Below, piece by piece: positions 45,368 to 59,703 of a stretch of DNA of 64,000 nucleotides; positions within the stretch are counted from its first letter, which is position 1, and each line of letters begins with the position of its first letter. Source of the stretch: Centropus unirufus. Taxonomy: Eukaryota > Chordata > Aves > Cuculiformes > Centropidae. The DNA lies in the NCBI GenBank assembly GCA_013397695.1, contig VYZI01000344.1, positions 397,076 through 461,075 of the forward strand, given 5' to 3'. The notes beneath the pieces are model-generated. The model worked only from the letters and a program-made list of their open reading frames with translations. It did no database searches and was not told the DNA's origin. The position numbers and the translations under genes are program-made.

Positions 45368-48300
45368 CTGTTCTGACAAATTGGGAACAACCATTTATGA
45401 GCAAAGGCTGGGAAAAGCAATCAGACTAGAGAAAAGCCTGTGCATATGTTATAAAGTTCAGGGGTAAGCAAGGACTTAAAGCAGAGTTTCTCACATCTGG
45501 CATCAATCATCCAGTCTGAGAGCAAGAGGTTTGGGAAGACAGGACCTAGCAGCATTTTCAAATATCCCAGAAAAACAGTAATTCACAGATCCTTTCAGCT
45601 CTATCTGAAGAGCCTATACTCAGTATTTTTCACTGGAAGCAAACGAAGTATTTCAAGCCAAGCGTCTGTTTCCTTTCTTTTCCTCACAGTGAGCAGATGG
45701 AACAGGGCAGTAGAGGATGTTCCCATACACCTTCTCAACCTTTCCATCCCTTTTTTACTGCCCTGGTCACCGCCCCCCTTCCTTTCTCAGTGGTTCTGCT
45801 GCAAGAAGCCATTCCCTGTACTCAAGCAAGCCAGCATCTATCTGCTTGGGGGTGTCCCTGGGCTGTTCTGCATTTTTAGCAGTAAAAGTCTCAGGTGGGT
45901 AGGGGGGAGGGAGGAAATATCGGGGCTAAGAAGCTTCACCTTCCCTGGGCCAACAACAGGCTGAGGAGCCGGGGGCTTGTTGGAGCCTGGATGGTGTGGC
46001 TTTGACCACAGCATACAGCCCTGGTGTCATCCCACATTTACCTTGTTTTCTTTTCTGTGTGTGTATCAAGAAATATGAGTAAAAAAACCTTGAAATCAAA
46101 GCTGTTGAAAGGAATCCTTTGTTATTCATCTCTAGTATCTGATGCCAGGGAAAACCAAGCCAGAGGAACTGAGAACAGCTAACCAACAATACTCGTTTTG
46201 TTAGAGGTGGGAACCTCGAAACAACAAACCAGGCTACAAACCATCAGCAAGGAACATCAGATCTCTGCTCCCTGAACCACCACCATGAGTACATGACCGG
46301 CACCACATTTCTTACCCCTCTGCCTCAATACTCTTCTGCTTCTCAGGCAGAAAGTTTCCCCAAAGGCTGTTGCTGGAGGAATATATTTCTGTTTCTCCAA
46401 AGGCTCCAGCAGAGCCCTTCCTTCTCCCTTTATGCTGTTTTGCCTGGGAGGAACCTGCTATCTCATTCATACAACCACTCCTTCAGCATTGCTGGAGATG
46501 AAAAGCCCTCAAAACACCCATCTGGCCCACGTATGGACCATTTCCTTTGGGTCACCATGCTACAGGGGCTGGAGAAACAGCTGTGGGAACATGAAATCAT
46601 ACTAAAGAAGGAATTTATTTAGACTCTTAGTTTCTAAATTGAAAGTAAATTGAGGAATGCACATTAAGGATGATCTCATCATCTGCAGCTTGGAGCACTT
46701 TGAAATACCTGGGAGAGAGCAGCATGGCTAAGGCCTGTTTTCATAGCTCTCTCAGAGAATAGTAAATAAATGCTCTCAATAAATGTTTTCTTCCTTCTCC
46801 CAGCCTGCAAGCCCCAGTTGATACCTACCATTCCCTGTTTCCAGAATTCTAACTACTTGTCCCCTCTTAAACTTGCCTTGCACTTCCGACCAACTTTCCA
46901 GTATCCAGGCACAAAAGCCTTATCAAGCTGTCCTCTCTCAGTGAACTTCTAGCACCTTCCCCCACCTTTTCAGCCTTCATTAGACTAATTGCAGGCAGGG
47001 GAAGTGGCAGATAAGGGGAACGGAGGAAACAGTGATGTAAGCAGATCAGCAGGGCAACCGGCGGCGCATGAAAAATGACGGCTGGACTAAGAGGGGAGGT
47101 AGAATATTTCACAGATGCAAGCTAGCTCCCTGTTTGAATGGGAGAGCAGGCTCAGAAGAGGAGGGAGCAAAGAGTGAACCAGGGTGGTTTGGGATGCTTG
47201 GTTCAGCAGACCAGCACCCCGGATAACTGGGCATGGCAGAATGGACACCTGAACTGGGGACTCAGGTGAAGCTGCGGAGATGCACGTGTCCACTATCCGT
47301 ACTGGAAGGGTTGCCTCCCTTACAGTCCCTTTTCCTCCAAAAGCTTCTTTCACAGCCTTTTGTTACCCAGAAAAGCCATTGCACTTCCTCTTTGCCTCTT
47401 TGACCTCTTGTCTTGGGCTTGTTTTGTTTTTTCCTTTCCCTTTCTTTTTTTTTTTTTAAGTTACAGCCTGAAAACACAGCTCCCTTTCTCTGGATCTCAT
47501 CAAAGCTGTGAGGCTGGAATGATTCCACCCATTTCTTGTTTTGCTGGTAGCAGGCCTTGATTGCACTGTGGCTCTCTCCGGCGTGAAGCTAGCCGGCCAG
47601 GGTGCAGGAAGCAGGGAACATGCCATTCTAAGATTAGTACAAGTAGCCCACGGGCTGTGTCCTCCCCAAAGTGCCAGCTGCAGACTCTCTGATTACGCCA
47701 TGCATTTTGCAACAGGAAAAGGCCTTTCTCAGATCCTCACTGGCAATTACACTGTCATCCTGTACCCAGCTTTTTCTGCAGCCTCTTTTTTTTTTTTACC
47801 AGCTGGTGTGCCAGGCTCTGTGTCTTCTAGTCAAGGGAGTGCACTTGGGAGCAAAAAATTCCCTTCCTTGTATTGCAAGGAGAACGCCACCTCTCTGACT
47901 TCCAGGGGCTGCACTGGAAATTTCCCTCCCACTGGAAGGAAAGTGGGAAGCCTTGCTTTCTCTTACTCAAAACTTCAGCCTCTTCCACTATTAAGATATA
48001 TGTCTGCTCTCTTATCTCAGATCTCAGTGCCAGCTCTCTCCTGCCCCATGATATTAATGCAACCTCTCCCATTGCCAGTAATTTTTCCCATTGTGGCGTC
48101 ATAGCCCCCTATTTTTTCTGAATGATGTGGAGGATCAGTCCTGGTTGGGTTTTTTTGCAAAAAAAAAAGGTGAAATTAGTCAGATGCAGTGAATTCTGTG
48201 CTCTTTTCCGCCAGCTGCTGATTGTTTTCCTTTTCTGAAGAGAAGCCTCGTCAGTCTGCATGGGCTAAAACCAGTGAGCTAAGGTAAAAGACTTACTCCA

Positions 48301-48768
48301 TCAGTAATTTGGAGGCTCCTACACTCAGGTCTTTCACTGTTCCATAATAAGTCCCTAAGCTTTGTGTATTCTGCAAAATGTTGGACCACTAAAACCAAAA
48401 TTGAATTATACCAACACTGCAGGCATGGCACTGCCTGCAAAAGATGAAGTGCAACTAGCAAGTTCTCTGTAAGGGGTTTCCCTTTCCTCTTCCAAATAAG
48501 TAAATAAAACTGAGTAAATTTGAGAATGGTTTTCAACCCTGTGTTTCTTCATCTGCTTTTGAAACTGAACCTGATCTCTTAGGCAGCACTGGAGAAGAAA
48601 ATTCTGTCTTTATTTGTGGGTAAAGTACAAACACAGCAACTCAAGCTTCCCAACAAAGCCTCTCCTTCCTTATGTTCTAGAGTCCTTGTCTCTGTTGGAA
48701 GAGCAAAACTGACCACCAGTCCCTGATTCTGCAGATTGCTTGAAGGGGGGACACTGTTTTTAGCACAG

Positions 48769-49250
48769 ATCATAGAATCATAGAATCACAGAATGGTTTG
48801 GTTTGGAAGGGACATCAAAGATCACCCAGTGCCAACCTCCCGGCCATGGGCAGGGACACCTCCCACCAGATCAGACTGCCCAAGGCCCCATCCAACCTGG
48901 CCTTAAACACCTCCTTCTTCCCTGGGCAACTTGTGCCAGTGCCTCACCACCCTCAGCATGAAGAATTTCTTCCCAATGTCTAGTCTAAATCTTCCCTTCT
49001 CCAATTGAAAGCCATTCCCCCTTGTCCTATCACTACACACCCTTGTATAAAGTCCTTCCACAGCTTTCTTGTTACCCATTCTGGTATGGAAAGGTTCCTA
49101 TAAGGTTTCCCCAGAGTCTTCTCCAGGTAGACAGCCTCAGGCCTCTCAGCCTGTCCTCACAGCAGAGGTGTCCCAGCCTCCTGATCATCTTTGTGGCCCT
49201 CCTCTGGACCTGGTCCAACTGTTCCCTATCCTTGTATTGGATTCCAACTT
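48769..49250 (-). mobile_element. CR1 LINE 3' region (inverted)
   Basis: It begins on the plus strand with two or more ATCATAGA units, the inverted CR1 terminal repeat, then GAATGGTTTGGTTTGG and the GGCCATGGGCAGGGACACC block. Minus-strand translation near 49.15-49.25 kb gives QLDQVQRRATKMIRRLGHL, a CR1 ORF2 end. The match fades after about 49.25 kb. Confidence 0.93.
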
Positions 49251-50155
49251 CTCTCGTAAGCTGCCAGGCAGAAACACCATTAGGCTCCCAGGAAAACATC
49301 ATGTGCCACCCCTGCTGTATCTCCTCAAGGCAGCTGGAAAGCTCTCGGAGCAGAAATGCCTGGATGCTGTGGCACAGTCAGCTCTGACTAGCACAGTCAC
49401 ACTTCATCGGTGATTTAATGTGCCAGAAGATGTGAACGCTAGTAAGGCTGCCTAATTTGGGAGCAATAACCTCTCACAGAGGGGGCCCTCAACACAGCAG
49501 TAGCAATGGCTCAATGACAGAGCACCTTTTATCGGAGATGCAAGCACCTGTCAAGGCTGGAGCATTCAGTAGCTATGAAACCAGTGACGGTTTTGTGATT
49601 TTTGGTACTGGTCCTGTGCACTTTCCACCTCCATTCTCATGCAGCTGCATCTACACATGGTTTTGAGGCCAGTTCCTGACCTCCACACCCTTCCTTTGCT
49701 TCTGAAGAGCTTTGCAGAAATGATTCCCTGGAGCCCATTCTCCCACCAGCCCACCGTGCCAGCCACCTTGCCATACCCTGCTCTTGTACAAGCTTTGGAA
49801 AGCTTTCCCCGTGCCTCTCATGGCTGTTTTTGGTGTTGCACGTACAAGGTACTTCAGCAAAAGGAAATACGGCAAAAATAATGACACAGTGTCAGAGGCA
49901 GACAAGAAGGCATCCAAGGCTCAGGGATAGTGCCTTGATTACAGAAACAAGATCCAGAAATAGTGATCCTCAGCACCCAACTCTCAGCAGTGCACCACGA
50001 GAAGGCTGTTGTGCCCGAGGTGAAAACAGGAGTGGATCGGTGCTTTTGGGGTGCAGTTTCCTAAGGTCCTGGTTTTGGCAGAAAGATTGCTTATGTTTCC
50101 AATATCCCTTGACCTTTCCTTCCCCCCTCCTCTCCTCCCTTGCACCAGCGTGAGT

Positions 50156-50282
50156 TTGTGGGGCTGTGCTGTAAACCGGATCGCTGAAATGATCTGGGCT
50201 AAAAATACACCCCTTAACTCTTTACAAGGTTATTTTTAACCCAGATCATTTCAGCAATCGAGTTCACAGCACAGCCCAACAA
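50156..50282 (-). repeat. 127-base near-perfect inverted repeat (hairpin)
   Basis: Two 52-base arms (50156-50207 and 50231-50282) are complementary without any gap around a 23-base loop. As DNA, 46 of 52 positions pair. In RNA read from the minus strand, the RCSD1 sense, four of the six mismatches become G-U wobbles, giving 50 of 52. The inner part centres on CTGAAATGATCTGGG (50184-50198) against its complement (50240-50254). The outer part pairs GGGCTGTGCTGT (50161-50172) with 50266-50277. It could be a palindromic miniature transposon, a hairpin RNA gene or a microRNA precursor longer than usual. I do not recognise the sequence. Confidence 0.85.
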
Positions 50283-53200
50283 GTGCTTGCACTGCCATAG
50301 CAGGAGGGGAAGGAGGGGTGGTAGGGGCGGCTTGCATCGCAGGAGGGAGGACTTGTCTTTAACCACTCAGGCCAGAGCCTGGGGAAATTGCATCCTTATG
50401 TGTCGTCCTGCTCAGGGGGCTAATATGACAGAAAAATCATATTTTTGCATGCCTGCTGCTAAAGACTGTTCTGGTCCGTGGCACCGATATTTTGCCCTGT
50501 TGCCTTCTGCCTGTGACACAGCTGAGCGCAGGTTGTAAAACCACAGAGCGCCTGCACGCCACCACGGCGAGCGCGTCACCAGCAGCCAAGCGATCTGGAG
50601 AAGTTTCCATTAAGCATCCACGAAAGCGCCACAGATTCCGTGTCAGGTTTCTCTGGAAGCCCCACTTCAAACAGCAGCAGCCACACATGTGGCTAGGGAG
50701 CGTGTTTCCCTCACTGCGTGGCAGAGGGACACCTGGAGGACCTGCTCAGCTAAGGAAGGGATTGGAGATGCATCTGTGAGGAGGAAACTCAAAATAAAAC
50801 ATCATCACACTGTCCGGAGGACAGCAAGAAGCACTGGGAAGCAGTGCTGTGGCTTCCTTTGAAATTAAATCACCAGCCCTCAGCAAAGCTCTGGATTTCA
50901 GAAGGGAATGCATCCTCTTGCAGACCCCGTCTTCCCTGCTTGGCTGAGCCCTGTGGAGGCAAAGGACGTGCTTCCTGCACAAAGCCTTCCCAGACGCGAT
51001 GCCTACCCTTCTCGGTTTTCAGTAAGGTAGCTGCAGGATTTGAGGAGCCAGCCGATCATATGCCTTGTCTGCCCGGGAAAGCTTATACCACATGCACTGG
51101 GGTAACCCTCCCAGTACGGCCTTAATCCGAGAGAGGTGCCTGTCTTTCAGCGTAGCTGAAGTTATTCGCAGTCAGCTTGGCTGAGAAGAGCGATTCTCAA
51201 ACTTCCCACGTGCCCGTTTCTGACACGGAAAGCCACATTTCGGAAAGGACAGGGAAGATGCCTCCTTCCAAGGCTCCCCAGGGGCATGTGCAGGGTGAAT
51301 GCCTCCCGCCGCTGCGGTGAGGTGCTGCAGCCCCCTCCTGAAAAGACTCCCCTGCAGAGATGGCGCTTGATGAACTGGAGATGTCCTGCTCACTTGGGGA
51401 CAAGCGAGGGAGAAGTGATGACAGCGCTGTCTCCTCCAATACCGCCCCATCGATTTGGGGTGACCATTTCCACAGGCAAGAGCTAATCCCTGCTCCCTGC
51501 TCCATCTTTTATTCACCTGCTGAGGCCAGCTGGAGGCAAAAGGCCATTGAATATTCACAGAGCACCTGACTGAAGGTACAGTTCTCCATCTGGAGAGGAC
51601 AGGAGCTTATGCCCTCGAGGATGCATCATGAATGCTACTCGTTACCATCCAACCACACCTCCATGTCAGACCAGGCCTGGCTTTTTAAAGGCCAGTTGCT
51701 ATTCAATAACGATGCAAAACATAATAGTAATCTGTCTGCAAGAAGGGAAGTGATAAAATCTTCCCTTCAGTTAGGAATATCCATGGATTACCCGTTCTAA
51801 AGGTAAGTGTCCTGACAAGACACTCTCCTTTTCAAGCTCTAGGTTTATTTATTGTTCAAGGAAGATAATTTAAAGAAACCTGGAATGGATCTCTGGGTGC
51901 GAGTCTCAGCCTTAATGCAGAGAATAGCGTAGAAGGGACAAGTTTAGGTACACCCAGGCAAATCTGCTCCTATTCTTGTCTTGCTCAGTGGCAGGAAATA
52001 GGTAACTGAATTTTCATTTTCAGCCTCTTCTTACAGGCACCAGTTATTCTGGCTGCCACATTTCATAAGTGCAGATAAGACTAGATGGGCAGCTACTCTT
52101 TAAATGAACTAAAAAGCCTCAATAATAGTCTTTAGCTAGGATTGAACCCAAGTTACCAAAGGAAAAATCTCCCTAATTATGTAGTTTCATTCCAAGCCGT
52201 GTATCTATGTCTCCCATTTAGATGTCTCCTGGTTTGCACCCTCCTGCCAACATAACCTGAATTGCTTCACTTATCTGTATCCATGTGAATGCATCAGTGA
52301 TATCAGGATCATATTGAAAGGAGAACATTGTTCAGACAGGGAAGGGAGAGATAAGTTAACAGGGTAGGTTTAAAGCACAAATTGCCCCAAAGGAGCAAAC
52401 TGAAAGGCAAGAGGGTGGGAAAATAACTGAATCAAAGTATGAAGAACTGGGCAGCAAAAAATCAGGAGAGGCTGCTACCCACAATCTGAACCCGCTCCTC
52501 CTTCTTGATATCCTCAAAAACATCAACGTGGACTCAGCACGGGTTGCCCAGGAAGTGGGTGGGATCACACTTGCCTTGGCCCATTCTTCATATCCCTAGA
52601 AGGAAATCTCACGATGCTTATTCCGACTGGAGCTCAGCAGCGTGCTGGGCCCCTGGCTCAAGAAGCAACATATCCCAAGATGTAAGCACTGAATAAACAA
52701 ACCTCTTCTTGCTACACTGACCCTTCTCTGTCCCAGCGAAGCATCCTTCTTCTCATCTCTACCCCTCTTCACAAATCATCCTCGCTGGAGAACTTGCAGC
52801 TTTCTGTTTCGGGAGGGATTTACATGATTTATTTATTCACTTGGCCTCTTATCTGGCAATGAAGCTGCTCCTTGCCTGGTTGTGGTAAATTTGAATTATT
52901 GGCAGAAGCCCCAGCTAGAAGTGGCTGCAGCTGTGGCTCTGTGATACCTTATAGCCAGTCCTGTCCATCCTTGTGTCAGCATGGCCTGTAGCACAGTGGG
53001 CTGCAGGGTCAAGACTCCTACCTGCATTTTCTATTTGTTGTAGAGCAGGAGTGATAATGGCTGTAGGGTTCTCCAACAGAGCAAAAGCTACTGTGTGAGC
53101 CACTGCTGCACCCACCTCTGGTGGAGCTATGTTAGCTCTGTGAAAGCTGCACGTCAGAGCTTATCACAGTTATTTTCCCGAAGAGGGCAAAGCCAGAATA

Positions 53201-56200
53201 CCTTGCAGGTCTTTCAGGTGTATCCTAAGTGGTGGAAAGGAAATAATATTTTTCTACTTTTCTCTTTCTTTTCTCTTTTCTTTGATCAGCCTTCACCAGA
53301 AGGTAAACAGCTCCATTTCACATCCCAGATAAGAATTTTGTGAGCTTCAAGAACGGCAGAGCCCTCATTGGTTTCCCCCAGGCTGCCATCAGAGGTCTGG
53401 GAAAAGAGGAATAACTGGCCTTAAAATGCTGTGGGTGCCCCACTGCCAGGATGCAGGAGGGAAACAGGACAGAAATTGAGCAAAGAATGTAAGATTTCCC
53501 TTTGAAAGATTCAAAGAGAGTTCCAGGGCCAATATTAGGACATGCAATCCAGCTGTGAAATAGCATAAGGGTATATTGAAGTGTATAATAATAATAACCC
53601 CTGCACACTGCAAAATCCTTGGCTGTTGCTGGCCAGGACTGGCATTTTAAAGGTTGTGCAAACAGATTTCTATTTCGACTTGCAGCAAGAGGAATTTGTG
53701 GCAAGCCTGCATCTGTCTCACATGAGAGCATGAACAAATGTGCAGAATGACAGCACTTCCAAGATAAAGCTTTTTCTATGTTAAGGTCAAGCCTCGGCCA
53801 GTGCAGAGTGGCCTCCACGTCTGGTTGATGTCACACACAACAGATCCAGTCTTCAACCTTGCAGCTCCAGGGTAAGCAATGCGTAGCCCATGGGAATACG
53901 CCATGAATGCTGGAGTTTAGGCTCCAGATTTCTGAATGCTCTGTGAAAACCATGGGGCCTCAGATTAGGTTTGTGAAAAGTCTGAGCTCCTGTGCCCTGA
54001 GGATGGGCTTAAGACGCCTCTGACTCAGGCACACATCTCTTCTGCACATATCTCTGTATGGCTGTAGTTTCTGGTTTTTTTCATTCAAAAAAGGGCTTAC
54101 TAATTGAGAACTCACAAAAACGTCTGAAAATACTAGTCACGGAGGTTTTGGAGGCAGGCAGAAGTAAGGAATCCTGATTACACATGCTACCTCCAAGGCA
54201 GTCAGCGTTGTTAAAGCCCAGTGATCCCCAGCTTTCTTCAGTTCCAGTCTGAATGAAAACGGAAGCTCTGGCAGCAGCTCAAAGTTTTGACCAGAACTAC
54301 TGAAATACCACAGGAACTCAGGTGTCAGGTCTCCTCTTAAACTCTTTCCTTTTGTAACAGTTTCAGTGGGGAGCAAGCTTCTTGCCTGAATGTAAATCTG
54401 CCAATGTGTGTCTTGAAGTCTGTGAATAAGCAAGCCACAAGGATGACCCTGAGAAGCAGAACACCCCTCCTGAGAAGGGGTACCCAGGCCAACACTTAAC
54501 CCCACCCCAGATGAATGAACGTGGGACGAGTGCATGTTTGAACAAAACTGCAAGACTATCACAGTCATAATGAAGGGGATGAAGAGGAAGAAGCTCTGAC
54601 TATAACACAGGGCAGAATAGTATGAGGAATGTGGACTTCACAGGAGGGTTCCATGTTTGTTTATAGGAGAAAGGGCAGGAAAATACTACTTTACATAAAA
54701 CATGTAAAAATAAGCAAAATTTCCCCATGTTTGGGAAGTGTTTCTTTCAGGACAGTGTTTTTTCTCAAGATCTGCAGCAGACTAGTCTTGATTTTTTATC
54801 TCTGAGAGTTCCCTTGTGAACTGCTGTCATCTTGGCCATCGGGATCAAGCCTTGCCCAAAAAGTAACATAAGGTTATTCCAGCTCAGCAATGATAAGCAG
54901 CTTTCATCCGGAGGACAGCAAGCAGTGCAGCAGTTTCAAAACTACAGGGAGTCAGAAGTCCCAAATTACAAGGCTCACCAAAGCAAGATTTGGAAATTGG
55001 GTGGTCGTGTGAGATCCCTTGTAAGCCAAAAACTAGTAAAGGGACAGATTCCCTTTTTCGAAGGAAGAAGCATTGTGTTGATCCCGTCCACCACACTGTA
55101 AAGTAATGGCTCGTGTACTCCCTTCCTTCCCGGACAAATGTAGAGTGGAAAATCCTGCTGTTTTTCCTTCTTTCAGTGGTTTGAGCTACACACGCCTATG
55201 TGTTAAAGGGCCTGGGTAGTTAGTACAGTGTTTGCAGGGAGGCTTTTCTCAAGAAGATTTTGCTGCCTGTTTGGATCAAAAGCTTGCTCAGGGTCCTTCC
55301 CTGATATTTCCCTCCATTTCCCTCCAAGTGACCTTGGGACTGCCTAGCGCTCCTGAACATCAAGGTAAATGGTTACCATTGATAAAACCCCACATCCATC
55401 GTGCTGAGCAACAAGGACCACTGGTGGTGGCTGGAGTTAGTTCAAAGGCATTGCAAGTGGGGGTGCATCTCCATCGTCCCCAGCGATGCCGTGGCCGCCT
55501 CTGTCAGCAGAGCCAGTCAGTGCTGGCGGGAGGAGATGGGCAGCAGAGAGCGGCCACTTCCAGACATGCAAACAAGGAGCTGCGCCCCTCACAAGCAGAA
55601 TGATAAGAAATATTGGTAGGCATCATGAAATCAGAAGTGGTGAATGCACTATCTGCTTTCTGCTTCAATGAAATTAAAATGATATAATCATTATTTTAAC
55701 CTCCCCTCTGAGAAGTTCCTTCCCTTGAGGTGGATGTGATGCTCATCTTACACAGCACCGTCTTTCCTGATGGTCAGTCAGTACCAATGCCAGCTTTCTC
55801 CACATTTTCCAAAAGGCCTCTCATCGGAGTAAATGCATGAAGTCTCGGTTTCCCTTCATGACCTGGGACTGCTGCTGCCCTTACAGCCTCCTGGCCCCAA
55901 AGCAGAGAAAGCAGCCTCCTGTTTGCTGCGGTGGTGTTCATTAGTAACATGTTCTAACATCAACAGTCCAGTCTGGAAAGGCCCTTATATAGTAAGGGTA
56001 TGCCAGCCACCTCGGACTAGTCTTGAGGCTGGATTTATGGCAAGTTGTTCTTTATTTCGTGCCATGGTATGTAGCTCTCAGGAGTGCCCAGCCTGCACTT
56101 GCTAAGCACAGCCTGGTGAGATGAGCAAAACCAGCAAATATCACTGTGGAAGGTACAAATGAGCCTCTCTTAGTAATGACAGTATTTGGCAATTGCTAAG

Positions 56201-58926
56201 TGCCTACACATTCCCAACACTGCGCAGGCCAGTTGGCTGCAGAGGCATTATTTCAAACCTTCACGGTTAGGGGTCTCTTCTGACAGGTCAGTGTATGGCC
56301 TTGAGCATTTTAACGCCTAGGTAGCCCCTGCTGCATACCCCACACAATCGGTCTTGAGGGAAGCCAGGGTTTTACCTGTCAGGAGAGCACTCAGATCACC
56401 AGATCGAGGTGCGTGTGCTCTATTCCTCTCCCTAGGGAACCTTCAATTCTTTGCCGTGCCTCGGTAGAGCTTTAACAGGCAGGTGGAAAGTGCTCACCCT
56501 AGCCCTGCCCTAAACACCAGATTTAAAATCATCTCTTGGCGGACAGACCAAAGGGTTTGAAGCCCACACCCCCTGAGAACAGAATGGGGCCCAGGTCGTT
56601 TGCTTCCTGAGCAAGCCTCTTATCACGTCTATCAAAGGCTGCCAAGAGTGGTTTGATCGAGTGCCATCGTTACCAAAAGAGGGAGCGAACTGCAGCACCT
56701 GGTGTCTGCCAGGCAGAGTGCCCATGCAGGGGCAGCACGTGTGTAAGCTCAGCCTGTCCCCTGCGGAGACTGGAGCAGCTCTCCTGTGCCCTGGGCAGGA
56801 TAAGGCATGTGGCTGGCCATGAGCGGCTGCTCAGGGAAGGAGGTGGCAGATCTTTTAAAATGTAAATAAATAGTTTTGTGTGTATGTATAATGTTTTGGG
56901 AGTCCTTGAGGAGGTGATTGTGGAAACCTCCAGTAACAAATGAATGCCACTATTTCCATTCCTGTGAGAAGTGCTTTTTGTGAGGAGGCTGATGGTGTTT
57001 GCTTATGCTCACGGTGATCAGAGTAGTCTCCTGGAGAAAGGAATGGAGAGGAGAAATAAGGATGTGAAGCAAGGGGAATGTAACAAGGGAAATGCTTGAT
57101 CACTAATGCCCGATTGATCTGGGCAGCGGACAACCCATGGATAGGTCAGGTGGGGTGATCCCAGGCCTGTACAGGAACAGCATCCTACTGGTTGAATTTT
57201 GAAGTCAAGCAGACAGATGCCAAGTGAAATGAAGGAACCAGCCAAGTCAGACAATGCTTGCAAGGTGTTTTGCCAGGCTGGAGATGTGGATTAGAGTATT
57301 ATTATTATTAGAGTATTTTGGGTCTACTGTAGTTGATGTAGGACAATAACTTGACCTCAACTACTAAAACTTCAGGACAGAATTTTAGGCTGGGGCCTCC
57401 CAAGTTCCACCTTGACAGGTGGTCCTCTGAGGCACGCTGGTTCTTCACAACACACGTCTGGGGATGGCTACACCACAATGTGCAGGAGTGTAAGGAAACC
57501 TGTAGTAAAGGATCTGAGACCTGCAGTCCCAGTGTCTCATGACTTCTCATGGTGTCATCAAACTGGATGCATTCCTTCGGTGCTGTGCTCACACCAAAGG
57601 GATCATTAGCCCAGTCACATCTCTGCATGAACGGGCACCCCGACCATGTGTTTCGCCTCTGTATCCATGAGAAGTAGCCATCTGGATTTTGTGCGGTACA
57701 GGGTACTTTGGGCACATATTAACTGAAATGCCCTGCTGCCAGCGAACCCTTCCTGAGAAATTCCAAAGGAAGTCCAGCACCCATTAAGGAGTGACTCCCT
57801 CTTGGTGAACTCTTTTTAACGGGATCTCATTCTGGTTTCTAAAAATTTTAAAGAAGATTATAATATCCAGCTTGATTATAATTGTGTCTTACAGGCGCTT
57901 TGCTACTGACACGAGATATTTCACATCTCGGTCACGTTGACCCTTCCTGCCTGCAGCTGCAGGGCTGTACCCTAACAATTGTCTGTAACCTGCGAGGGCT
58001 CGGCAAGCAGAGTCAGATAAGAGTTTCTCTAGGCCACTGAGTCAGCCACGTGAGAGGAAGGAGAAGCTCAGAGATATTGAAAGTGGTAACAACTGAAGAA
58101 CTGAAATGAGATCTAGGGCCAGGAGGCACAGTATTCAAGAGGAAAGGCCCAAAAGATACTTGAAGGGCAAAGTGACTCTTATTGCAGTAAGGAGACTGGG
58201 ATGAGAGCTAGGAAGGTGAAATAAAAGGCTGTAAAGTACCAGTGAGACCTGAAGCTACAGGGAGAAAAGTCTGCCACGTACAAGAAGAGATTGTGATCAT
58301 CAAGATTATTAGTTTTTTTAAAATATATGACAACGTTTGCTTGCAAATAGCAAAGAAGTATGGGTAGGAGGGCTTGGTGGGGAGTTAAAGTCTACATGGC
58401 CAGCCAAGCCAGCTGCCTATGGATATGGCAACTGGCTTGGCTGAGAGAGCAAGGAAAACAGATAAGTCTCCAATCAATTCAAGGAGAAACGGCCTCAGCC
58501 TTTCCTGTAAAAGGGCCATGAGTATGTAATTGCCTCATTACAAATCCGACCCAGCTGCTTGCAGACAGGCCAAGCAGCCAACATGGAAATAATTTCAGGC
58601 AGCAGGAAAAGGCTTGTGGATAAAGTTGATATGTGGCTGGGTGCAGCCCTACCCAGCTGCACAAGTGAGAAACAATGAAAGGCACAGGGGCTGTGCCCAC
58701 ACAAGCAGCACGGCAGCCCTTCTCTGGAGCAGCTCCTTGCAAGAGGAGTTTTCCTGTCACCTGAAACAGTGCAACTTCAAAACCGCATCTGTGCTGGATT
58801 TTAAGTACAGAAATATCACAGAAGGCTCTCCCTTTTGAGTCTGTGGGGTGCGCTAGTCTGCACTCAAGGCTCACTCTGCTATGATGAGGGCAAAACATTT
58901 TTCCAGGAACCTGAGATATTTCAGAT

Positions 58927-59703
58927 TCACAGAATCACAGAATTACTAGGTTGGAAAAGACTTTTGAGATCATCGAGTCCAACCTTACCTGTCTACGACT
59001 AAACCATATCCCTAAGCACCTAATCTACCCATCTTTTAAATATATCCAGGGATGATGATTCCACCACCACCCTGGGCAGCCTGTTCTAGCAACTATTTAC
59101 CCATTCAGTGAAAAATTTCTTCCTAATCTCGAAACCTGATCCTCTCTTGGCACAGCTTGAGGTCATTCCCCCTTGTCCTATCCCCTGTCACTTGGGAGAA
59201 GAGACCAGCACCCACCTCTCCACACCCTCCTTTCAGGCAGCTGTAGGCAGTGATGAGGTCTCCCCTCAGCCTCCTCTTCTCCAGGCTGAACAACCCCAGC
59301 TCCCTCAGCCGCTCCTCACAAGACTTGTTCCCCGGCCCCTTCCCCGGCTTTGTTGCCTTTCTCTGGACACACTCCAGGACCTCAATGTCCTTCTTGGAGT
59401 GAGGGGCCAAGAATTGAACACAAGATTCGAGGTGCAGCCTCACCAGTGCTGAGCCCAGAGGCAGAATCGCCTCCCTGGACCTGCTGGCCATGCTATTTCT
59501 GATCCAGGCCAGGATGCCATTGGCCTTCTTGGCCACCTGGGCCACTGCTGGCTCATGTTCAGCCACTGTTAACCAACCCTCCCAGGTCCTTCTCCTCCAG
59601 GCAGTTTTCCAGCCACTCTTCCCCAAGCCTGTAGCACAGCACAGGGTTGTTGTGTCCCAAGGGCAGGACCCAGCGTTTGGCCTTGTTAAACCTCATTCTA
59701 CAG
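58927..59703 (-). mobile_element. CR1 LINE 3' region (inverted)
   Basis: It starts on the plus strand at TCACAGAATCACAGAATTAC and runs about 780 bases. Minus-strand translation gives CVQFLAPHSKKDIEVLECVQ and ATKPGKGPGNKSCEERLREL, nearly the same as the copy at 30.4-31.1 kb, so both belong to one subfamily. The reading frame is longer here than in other copies but still truncated. Confidence 0.93.

Noticed and set aside
57308..57715. 135-residue minus-strand frame with many Cys and Trp
   Set aside because: It has no similarity to a family I know, no supporting splice or promoter evidence, and its length is within chance for a window this size.
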